From the NCBI GenBank assembly GCA_020445245.1, contig JAGRHB010000008.1, positions 1-16,533 of the forward strand: 16,533 nt of DNA, given 5' to 3'. Both the position numbers and the translations under genes were made by a program. Source of the DNA: Gammaproteobacteria bacterium. GTDB taxonomy: Bacteria; Pseudomonadota; Gammaproteobacteria; Chromatiales; Sedimenticolaceae. Position 1 is the stretch's first letter, and the number at the start of each line of letters is the position of its first letter. Below the pieces are notes generated by a model. That model was not told the origin of the DNA, did not search any database, and was given only the letters and a program-made list of their open reading frames with translations. Shown here piece by piece: positions 9,927 to 16,115 of this stretch.

Positions 9927-10739
9927 ATGCGATCTTTCCAACTCCTGTACACCGTGCTGCTGTGCATGTTGGCGATGCCGCCGGCCGCCCAAGCCGATGA
10001 GGCCGCCGACGCCGGGCTCCGGCTTGCCGAAGCGGTATACGACGCACCGAACGGCGACGACCTGGCCTCGCGCGCCAGGATGACCCTTACCGAGAAGGGC
10101 AGGGATCCGCGCGAACGCGAGATGTATTCCCTCGCAGTGGACCGTGGACGCGGCGAACGCTGGTCGTTGACCCGCTTCACCAGCCCGTCTGACATCAAGG
10201 GGGTCGGCCTGCTCACGAAGGATTATCCGGGCGACGAAAACGACCAGTGGCTGTATCTGCCGGCACTCGACCGGGTAAGGCGAGTGTCTTCGTCACGCAA
10301 GGGCGGGCGCTTCGTCGGCTCCGATATCTTCTTCGAAGACCTGCGCGACCGCGAGGTCGGCATGGACACACACAGGCTGCTCGGTGAGGGCAACATCGGT
10401 AAGCTGGTGTGCAAGATGCTCGAGAGCATCCCGGTCGACGCTGACAACTCTGTGTATACCAAGCGTGTCAGCTGGGTGCATCCGCAGACGCTGATCCCTT
10501 TGCGGGTCGACCTGTACCAGGCGCATTCGAAAGAACCGGTCAAGCGTCTCTCGGTACAGCGCATCAAGAAGATCCAGGGATTCTGGACGGTGCTGGAGAG
10601 CACGATGGAGGATCTCGAGTCCGGCCACGTGACCCGGATATCCCTGGACGCGGTCAAGTATAATCAGGGCATTCCCGATCGCCTGTTCACCAGCCAGGCG
10701 CTGGCTGACGACAGCGCCGAGGCCGCGTACAGGCCATGA
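9927..10739 (+). CDS. Periplasmic LolA-like outer-membrane lipoprotein-sorting family protein
   Basis: The 270-aa protein has a Sec signal peptide (hydrophobic residues 6-20, likely cleavage after AQA at 23). The mature part resembles the LolA-like family annotated as outer membrane lipoprotein-sorting protein (PF17131): WLYLPALDRVRRVSSSRKGG (residues 108-127), then FVGSDIFFEDL (129-139), W183 in VSWVHPQTLIPLRV, and GFWTVLESTMEDL (218-230). These proteins have the open-barrel fold that binds lipid chains. They commonly sit beside RND/MMPL exporters, as here. CGGAG sits 7 bases before the ATG. It is the first gene of the three-gene operon 9927-15252. Its likely job is carrying a hydrophobic cargo between the exporter and the outer-membrane protein; the cargo is unknown. 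Confidence 0.87.
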   Translation: MRSFQLLYTVLLCMLAMPPAAQADEAADAGLRLAEAVYDAPNGDDLASRARMTLTEKGRDPREREMYSLAVDRGRGERWSLTRFTSPSDIKGVGLLTKDYPGDENDQWLYLPALDRVRRVSSSRKGGRFVGSDIFFEDLRDREVGMDTHRLLGEGNIGKLVCKMLESIPVDADNSVYTKRVSWVHPQTLIPLRVDLYQAHSKEPVKRLSVQRIKKIQGFWTVLESTMEDLESGHVTRISLDAVKYNQGIPDRLFTSQALADDSAEAAYRP

Positions 10740-10776
10740 GCGCATCGGGCCCCGCTCGACCAAAGGACCGCTGAAA

Positions 10777-12246
10777 ATGCTGCATTCGCGCCGCCCACCT
10801 CTTACGCTGCTGTCGCTCGCCATCGTCGCCGCCTGTACCTCGGGCGGCCCGGCCACCGCGGCGGATCGGCCTGCAGTCGAAGAAGTGATCATCGATATCG
10901 GTGGCAACGAGCCGGTCGGCGGCGGCAGCGAAATCGTCATCGAGGGGGCGCCGCAGCCGGGTGAACTGATCATCGATGAAACCGGTCCGGCCACCACCCC
11001 AACCGGCGAAACGCGCATTGCAGGGTCGTCCGGAAGCACCGGCGACACCGGTGACTTCGAAATCCGGATCGATGACGTCCGCGCAGAATATGGCCATTTC
11101 ACGAGCTCCCGCGCAGAGGCAGACAGCACCTTGTACGGCAAGGTGTCCGGCTTTGCCAACTGGCAACCGGCACCGCAATGGGAGTTCCAGGTCGCGGCAC
11201 GCGTGGATGGTTATTCGCAGGACCAGCGCAATGCCTTCACCGATATCATCGCGGACTACGGTGACAGCTTCGTGCGCTATCGAGGCGACAACTTTCGCCT
11301 CACGGCAGGCACCCAGACCGTGGTTTGGGGACGTCTCGATGAGATCCCACTGTCCGACCGGGTGAGCACCGCCGATCTGACCCGCTTCATATTGGACAAC
11401 CTCGAAGACCGCCGACGCTCGAACCCGATGCTGCGCGCCGAGACCTTTCTCGGATCCGGCAAACTCGACCTGGTCTGGCTGTTTGACTTCCGCGCGGCCG
11501 AGCTCCCCGATCAGGACAGCGTGTGGTACCCGATCAACCGCGAATCCGGCCGCATCCTCGGCATCGACCCGGCGATCATCCCGCCGGCCACAGTGAAAAA
11601 TGCCACCATCATCGAGGACGAACCAAGTGGTGACGGCGGCTTTGGCGCGCGCTACACGCGCACCCATTCGTTTGCCGACATCGGCGTCACAATTGCGCGC
11701 ACACGTCAATCGACGCCTTATTTCCGTTCGGCCGGGGTCGGGCGTTTCCAGGCCGAATACCCCAGATCGTGGGCCTATGGCGCGGACGCCGCAATCGATG
11801 CGGGCGGCGCCACCTGGCGCGTCGAGCTGGTGTACAGCAGCGACAACCCGGTCACACGAACCGACCTCAGCTATACCACCACGCCGGGTATTGCCTGGGG
11901 CGGCGGGGTCGAGTTCCATCCCGGTGACGGCGATACACGGGTGAACCTGCAGCTGGTCGGCATGAACCTGATCGACGCCCCTGCGATCATCGACCGCGAA
12001 GAGATCTACAGCATCAACGGCGAGATCGAGACCCCGTTCGACCGTGCTCGCTGGCGTGCGAGTCTGGATTTCTATGTCGGCATCGGCGACAAGGACATCT
12101 ACCTGAATCCCGAGGTCGCATTCCTCGGCTGGGAACCACACGAGTTCTACCTGGCCTTGCACTATTTTGCCGGCGACGCGGACACGCTGGGCGGCTTTCA
12201 CGAAGACCATTCGTCGATCAATCTCGGCTGGCGAGCCAGCTTTTGA
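10777..12246 (+). CDS. Outer-membrane beta-barrel protein of an RND-linked operon
   Basis: The 489-aa protein has a signal peptide whose hydrophobic core ends in VAAC at 17-20, a good lipobox, though cleavage near ATAA at 26-29 is an alternative. Residues 34-70 carry repeated strand-like motifs (EVIIDI, EIVIEG, ELIIDE), followed by a Gly/Ser/Thr-rich linker (70-93). From about 94 to the end the pattern is alternating amphipathic strands and ends in Phe, the usual signal for outer-membrane barrel insertion. The segment TAGTQTVVWGRLDEIPLSD (176-194) resembles the DUF1302-type barrels found next to MMPL exporters. AAAGGA precedes the ATG. It lies 37 bases after the LolA-like gene and 18 bases before the exporter gene. 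It probably forms the outer-membrane end of the export route; family assignment is by resemblance only. Confidence 0.8.
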   Translation: MLHSRRPPLTLLSLAIVAACTSGGPATAADRPAVEEVIIDIGGNEPVGGGSEIVIEGAPQPGELIIDETGPATTPTGETRIAGSSGSTGDTGDFEIRIDDVRAEYGHFTSSRAEADSTLYGKVSGFANWQPAPQWEFQVAARVDGYSQDQRNAFTDIIADYGDSFVRYRGDNFRLTAGTQTVVWGRLDEIPLSDRVSTADLTRFILDNLEDRRRSNPMLRAETFLGSGKLDLVWLFDFRAAELPDQDSVWYPINRESGRILGIDPAIIPPATVKNATIIEDEPSGDGGFGARYTRTHSFADIGVTIARTRQSTPYFRSAGVGRFQAEYPRSWAYGADAAIDAGGATWRVELVYSSDNPVTRTDLSYTTTPGIAWGGGVEFHPGDGDTRVNLQLVGMNLIDAPAIIDREEIYSINGEIETPFDRARWRASLDFYVGIGDKDIYLNPEVAFLGWEPHEFYLALHYFAGDADTLGGFHEDHSSINLGWRASF

Positions 12247-12264
12247 TCCTGGCGGAACAGGCGT

Positions 12265-15252
12265 GTGACTGAAGAATCCCTCCGCCCGTCGCGACTGGAG
12301 CACGCGCAACACCCTGTTGCGATCGTTCACGAGGGTTTCTTCGTCTACGCGAACGCGTTGTTTCTGCAGCGCCTCGGATACCGTTCGTTTGATGACCTGC
12401 AAGCGGTACCGCTGCTCGACATGGTGGACGAGCGTTATCACGAGCGCCTGCGCGAACACCTGGATGCGGCGAAGAAATCTGCCGGCACCGAGCAGCGACA
12501 CCCGCAGACCAAGCTCACACTGCACCGTGCAGACGATCTCCCTCTCTCGGCCGGCTGCACCTCTTTTCGTACCCGCTTCGGCGGCGAAGACTGCGTCCAG
12601 CTGAACCTGACGACCGCCGGGGATGCCAACCTGCTCGGCCGACTCGGCGCCCTGCCCTGGCGCCACTACCTGAGCCTGCTGTTCCTGCTGTTGTTTACTG
12701 TCCTGCCGTCGACCCTGTTGTTGAAGTTGAACATCAATAATGCGCCCGACGTGTATTTCCCGGATGACGAGCCAGCCGTAGTACTCGACAGGGAGCTGCG
12801 AACGAGGTTCCCGAACGACCAGGTGTTCGTCCTGCTGTTCGAGGGAGTTGCGCTGTTTTCAGATGGCTTTCTGGATGCCTACGACGGGCTGAGGCGCAGC
12901 CTGGAGAAACTGCCGGAGATCGACGAGGTGGTGGCCGTCACCACCCAGGACCACATCGCCGGCACCCAGGACGACTTTATTGTCGAGCCGTTGATCGACG
13001 TCAGGACGCTGGCGCAGTCACGCCCGGCGGACCGGCAGGAGCGGGTGCTGCAGGACGAGCTCAGCAAAGGAGTGATGGCGGCGGCCGACGGGTCCGCTCT
13101 GGCGATGGTTGCCATCCCGAAGAAATCCGGCAACAGCATCGAGCGGCTGGCTCTGGAGGAGCAGATCCTGGCGGCAGTGCAGGACGCCCGGCTCAAGGGT
13201 TACCTGGTCGCGATGGCCGGACAGATCCCGCTCGATGTGGCGCAACTGCGCTCGATGCTGCGAGACAACATGATCTTCATACCGGCCACGGTCGCCACCG
13301 GCCTGACGCTGATCTGGTGGCTGTTCCGGCGCTGGCTGGCGGTGATGCTCGCCGGGGTGGCGATCGGCGTGGTGACCAACTCCACCGTCGCCATCTACGT
13401 CTTGCTGGACCAGCCGTTCACGCTGGTCTCCAGCATCATTCCGCCGCTCCTGTCAGCATTGACGGTCGCCGCGCTGGTGCACCTGTTCAATGGGCTCTTC
13501 ATCGCCTCGAAACTCGGTTATTCCGGTGCCGAGCGTGTCGCGCGCGCGATCCAGGAAGTCGACCGTCCAGCACTGTTTGCCGCGCTGACCACCGCCGGCG
13601 GCCTGGCCTCGCTGGGCACCAGCCCGATCGTGCCAATCAAGACCTTCGGCCTCATCTCGGCGCTCGGCACGCTCCTGATCTACCTGGTGGTGTTTCGCAT
13701 CCTGCCGAATATCGTGGTGCGCTGGGACAAGCGGCCGTGGACGAATGTCCGCGGCAGTGCGCACCTCGTCGACGGGATTGTGTCGGCGCTGTACCGATTT
13801 GGCATTCGACAGCCGGCACTGGTGATCGGGATGGTCTGCGTACTGCTCGCGCTGGGGGCGCCACAGCTGCGTAACGTCGTGGTCGAGACCAACCTGCAGG
13901 AGTTCTTTGACTTCAACCACCCGGTTCGTGAGCAGACTCGTTACATCGAGGACAAGCTGGTCGGCACCATGGCGGTGTCTGTCATCTTCGACGCCGACGC
14001 CAGGGATGGACTGAAAGATCCGCGGACACTGCAATTGATCCGCGACTTCCAGCAGTGGTCGAAGGCACAACCGGAGATCGACCGCAGCTTCGGGCTGCCG
14101 GACTTCGTGCAGGAGATGCACTGGGCCTTCAATGCCGAGAATCCCGCGTTCCGGCAGCTCCCGGACGACCGCGAACTCATCACACAGTACCTCTTGATCT
14201 ACGATGGCGAGGACATCTACGACTTCGTCGACCGTGACTTCCAGCATTCGCAGATCGCTTTGAATATCAACGTACACAGTGCGAACGACATCTCGCGGGT
14301 ACTGGAAAATATTCGGGAATACCTGCGGGACAACGTTGGCGACGCCCTGCGCTGGGAGATTGCCGGCAATGGTCGGCTGTTTGCCGACATGGAGGACCTG
14401 CTGGTATCCGGACAGGTCTACAGCCTTTGGGGCGCGCTGGTGCTGATCTTCGTGTTCATGCTGTTCTTCCTGCGCTCCTTCTGGGCCGCGCTGTTGTGCA
14501 TGATCCCCAACCTGTCACCGATCTTCCTGATCTTCGTGATCATGGGTCTGACCGGGATCTGGCTGGACATGGCGACGGCGATGATCGCCAGCGTGGCGAT
14601 CGGTATCGCCGTGGATGACACGATCCATGTGTTTCACGGCTTCAAACGTCGCGTTACCGCCGGCGTCGCACCGGTGGTGGCCCTGGCGCGCGCGTATCGT
14701 GGAGCAGGCCGTGCCGTGGTCACGACAACCATCATTCTCAGCGCCCAGTTCCTGATCCTCGTGTGGTCAGACTTCGTCCCAACCCGCAATTTCGGTCTGC
14801 TGACCACCGTCGGCCTTGTTTCCGCGCTGGTTTTCGACCTGCTGCTTCTGCCCGCGCTGTTGATCACCTTCTATGGGCCCGACAGCCCGGTGGCGGTCTG
14901 GGTTCGGCGATTGCCTCGCCGTAGCACCTCCGGCGCGGAGGATACTGACGCGGCTTCACAGCAGGCCGCCGTCGACGCGAGCTATTGGACGGCCGAGCGG
15001 AAACTGGCACTGGTGAGGGAAATACTGTCGGGCAAGACCACAGTCGCCGTCGCGGCCCGGGAATACGGATTGCCCGAGGCAGTGGTGGAACACTGGCACA
15101 GCGCGGCTGAAGCGGCTGTCGCGGACGCCCTGGGCGAGGATGGCCGCGTGGCAGACACTGACCAGGGAAAAGACCAGTTGCAGAAACTCGCCAGGGCCTA
15201 CAAGAAACTCAAGGCGGAGAACCGCGAATTGCGGCGTCAGCGCGGTGACTAG
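12265..15252 (+). CDS. RND/MMPL exporter fused to N-terminal PAS and C-terminal HTH-coiled coil
   Basis: The 995-aa protein starts with GTG at 12265 (GGCGGA upstream). Residues about 12-117 form a PAS-like domain (HPVAIVHEGFFVYANALFLQ, then RLGYRSFDDL and LLDMVDERYHERLREHL). Residues about 130-870 are an RND/MMPL permease: membrane segments near 134-154, 336-354, 357-380, 385-413, 435-453, 459-480, 516-534, 719-737, 740-762, 766-789, 815-835 and 842-870, and periplasmic loops 155-335 and 535-718. GIAVDDTIHVFHGF (780-793) matches the proton-relay motif. After a linker, residues 907-945 (YWTAERKLALVREILSG, then TTVAVAAREYGLPEAVVEHW) resemble the HTH of IS3 OrfA, and 968-993 is a coiled coil. 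Both tails should be cytoplasmic. It probably exports a lipid or other hydrophobic compound with the two upstream products. The tails suggest sensing or DNA binding, which is inference. Confidence 0.88.
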   Translation: MTEESLRPSRLEHAQHPVAIVHEGFFVYANALFLQRLGYRSFDDLQAVPLLDMVDERYHERLREHLDAAKKSAGTEQRHPQTKLTLHRADDLPLSAGCTSFRTRFGGEDCVQLNLTTAGDANLLGRLGALPWRHYLSLLFLLLFTVLPSTLLLKLNINNAPDVYFPDDEPAVVLDRELRTRFPNDQVFVLLFEGVALFSDGFLDAYDGLRRSLEKLPEIDEVVAVTTQDHIAGTQDDFIVEPLIDVRTLAQSRPADRQERVLQDELSKGVMAAADGSALAMVAIPKKSGNSIERLALEEQILAAVQDARLKGYLVAMAGQIPLDVAQLRSMLRDNMIFIPATVATGLTLIWWLFRRWLAVMLAGVAIGVVTNSTVAIYVLLDQPFTLVSSIIPPLLSALTVAALVHLFNGLFIASKLGYSGAERVARAIQEVDRPALFAALTTAGGLASLGTSPIVPIKTFGLISALGTLLIYLVVFRILPNIVVRWDKRPWTNVRGSAHLVDGIVSALYRFGIRQPALVIGMVCVLLALGAPQLRNVVVETNLQEFFDFNHPVREQTRYIEDKLVGTMAVSVIFDADARDGLKDPRTLQLIRDFQQWSKAQPEIDRSFGLPDFVQEMHWAFNAENPAFRQLPDDRELITQYLLIYDGEDIYDFVDRDFQHSQIALNINVHSANDISRVLENIREYLRDNVGDALRWEIAGNGRLFADMEDLLVSGQVYSLWGALVLIFVFMLFFLRSFWAALLCMIPNLSPIFLIFVIMGLTGIWLDMATAMIASVAIGIAVDDTIHVFHGFKRRVTAGVAPVVALARAYRGAGRAVVTTTIILSAQFLILVWSDFVPTRNFGLLTTVGLVSALVFDLLLLPALLITFYGPDSPVAVWVRRLPRRSTSGAEDTDAASQQAAVDASYWTAERKLALVREILSGKTTVAVAAREYGLPEAVVEHWHSAAEAAVADALGEDGRVADTDQGKDQLQKLARAYKKLKAENRELRRQRGD

Positions 15253-15746
15253 ACGCGTTTCAGTGTGACGAAGGAGTAAGGGTAAGGATTACGCGAATCG
15301 GCATCGTGCGATTCGCGCGCGACCTCACGCCACTCCGCCTGCTCATAGTCGGGAAAGCGCGTGTCCCCATCAAACTGCCCGTGGATGCAGGTCAGGTATA
15401 GGCGCGATGCCAGGGGCAGCGTCTGCGCGTACAGATTGGCGCCACCGACCACCATCAGCTCGTCGGCATCGCCGGCGAATTCGATTGCCTCTCTGACCGA
15501 ATGCACGACAAAACCACCCTCGACCTGGTAGTCGCGGTCGCGGGATACAACGATATGGGTACGATGCGGCAGAAGGCCGGGAAGGGACTCCCAGGTGCGG
15601 CGTCCCATCACGATCGGCTTGCCCATGGTCAGACGCTTGAAATGCGCGAGATCCGCGGGCATCCGCCAGGGAAGCGCATTGTCTCGACCGATAACGCCGT
15701 TGTCGGACAGCGCCGCAATGATGGAAAGGTTGGGCAGGGGCTTCAT
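15249..15746 (-). CDS. folA: Dihydrofolate reductase
   Basis: FolA reduces dihydrofolate to tetrahydrofolate with NADPH, closing the cycle with thymidylate synthase. The 165-aa protein shows the family landmarks: IIAALSDNGVIGRDNALPW (residues 9-27), the catalytic Asp at 32 in ADLAHFKRLT, GKPIVMGRRTWESLP (42-56), IVVSRD (65-70), VVGGANLYAQTLP (99-111) with the Gly-Gly NADPH turn, and TRFPDY (129-134). No strong ribosome binding site precedes the ATG; TAACAT 9 bases upstream might be a -10, which would make a very short leader. The stop shares the CTAG tetranucleotide with the exporter stop, so the genes converge with a 4-base overlap. It lies on the same strand as thyA, with a small acidic ORF between them. 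Confidence 0.97.
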   Translation of the reverse strand: MKPLPNLSIIAALSDNGVIGRDNALPWRMPADLAHFKRLTMGKPIVMGRRTWESLPGLLPHRTHIVVSRDRDYQVEGGFVVHSVREAIEFAGDADELMVVGGANLYAQTLPLASRLYLTCIHGQFDGDTRFPDYEQAEWREVARESHDADSRNPYPYSFVTLKRV

Positions 15747-15787
15747 GCGTGAATGTTAGCAGTCCACGTCGAAAAGCCCTATGTAGA

Positions 15788-15813
15788 AGGCCTGCTGTTG
15801 CGGCAGCAGACCT
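15788..15813. terminator. Strong hairpin between the acidic ORF and folA
   Basis: AGGCCTGCTG (15788-15797) and CAGCAGACCT (15804-15813) pair over 10 bp with one G-U wobble in RNA and a 6-base loop. In the - direction, which is the direction of the flanking genes, TTCTACAT follows rather than a T-run. It is therefore at best a weak terminator or an attenuator/processing stem that limits read-through into folA. In the + direction the tail is TTGATTAACTT, but no + gene needs it. Confidence 0.4.
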
Positions 15814-15822
15814 TTGATTAAC

Positions 15823-15957
15823 TTACTCTTCCTCTTCGTCCGCCAGCATATCCTCATCGGCATCGATCATCATCTCGATGATCGCCTCGACCTGCTCGGG
15901 AGCGTCTTCGGACATGGCCAGCAGTTCGCGGCCATCAACTACCAATTCGCCACTCAT
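15823..15957 (-). CDS. Small acidic 44-aa protein
   Basis: This ORF encodes MSGELVVDGRELLAMSEDAP, then EQVEAIIEMMIDADED, then MLADEEEE (44 residues). It is very acidic (about 17 Asp/Glu against 2 Arg), has no Lys or Cys, and is probably one amphipathic helix with a poly-Glu tail. AGGA lies 8 bases before the ATG, and a near-consensus sigma-70 promoter lies 36-63 bases upstream, which is unusually strong support for a gene this small. I do not recognise the family. It lies between thyA and folA on the same strand. A role as a small regulator or adaptor is possible, but nothing in the sequence shows it. Confidence 0.62.
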   Translation of the reverse strand: MSGELVVDGRELLAMSEDAPEQVEAIIEMMIDADEDMLADEEEE

Positions 15958-15973
15958 GACCCGTTCCTCGTAT

Positions 15974-15993
15974 AAGTATTTCGTTAAATACTT
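15974..15993. promoter_or_regulatory. Perfect inverted repeat at the transcription start
   Basis: AAGTATTT (15974-15981) and AAATACTT (15986-15993) are perfect 8-base inverted repeats with a CGTT loop on the + strand. The repeat abuts the -10 element of the - strand promoter, so it covers the predicted start near 15986. It could be an operator or the stem of a 5' hairpin in the leader. Confidence 0.5.
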
Positions 15994-16020
15994 TTATAGT
16001 GATTTATTGGAAAATTGCAA
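15993..16020 (-). promoter_or_regulatory. Sigma-70 promoter for the small acidic ORF
   Basis: Read on the - strand, TTGCAA (16020-16015) is the -35 and TATAAA (15998-15993) the -10, with 16 bases between them in an AT-rich stretch unlike the surrounding DNA. The start is predicted near 15986, giving a leader of about 29 bases to the ATG at 15957. Nothing else in the window is as close to the sigma-70 consensus. Confidence 0.62.
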
Positions 16021-16039
16021 GTGGCGACGGCAGGCTCTG

Positions 16040-16053
16040 TTGACATGGATCAA
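16040..16053. promoter_or_regulatory. FNR/ANR-like box
   Basis: TTGAC-ATGG-ATCAA matches the FNR-type consensus TTGAT-N4-ATCAA at 9 of 10 defined positions. Its centre lies at about -60.5 from the start predicted for the - strand promoter, close to the -61.5 position of class I FNR-activated promoters. The gene for the regulator is not in the window. Confidence 0.5.
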
Positions 16054-16059
16054 CAAAAC

Positions 16060-16074
16060 TTGTGCGACGCACAA
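16060..16074. promoter_or_regulatory. 15-bp palindrome
   Basis: TTGTGCG-A-CGCACAA is a perfect 7-bp inverted repeat around a single base. It lies just beyond the FNR-like box and about 80 bases upstream of the predicted start of the small acidic gene. It looks like an operator for an unidentified dimeric regulator; no known consensus is recognised. As RNA it cannot form a good hairpin because the loop is one base. Confidence 0.4.
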
Positions 16075-16115
16075 AACGCCCTCGAAAGTCGCTGCACAGG
16101 CCGGCGCCCAACCGG

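Noticed and set aside
10687..12666. A 659-codon open frame on the - strand opposite the beta-barrel gene.
   Set aside because: It is the reverse of a protein with signal peptide, barrel pattern and operon context. Long antisense frames are expected at this GC content.
14986..15252. Remnant of an IS3 insertion sequence.
   Set aside because: There are no terminal repeats, no orfB remnant and no change in composition, and the frame is continuous with the exporter; a domesticated or convergent domain fits better.
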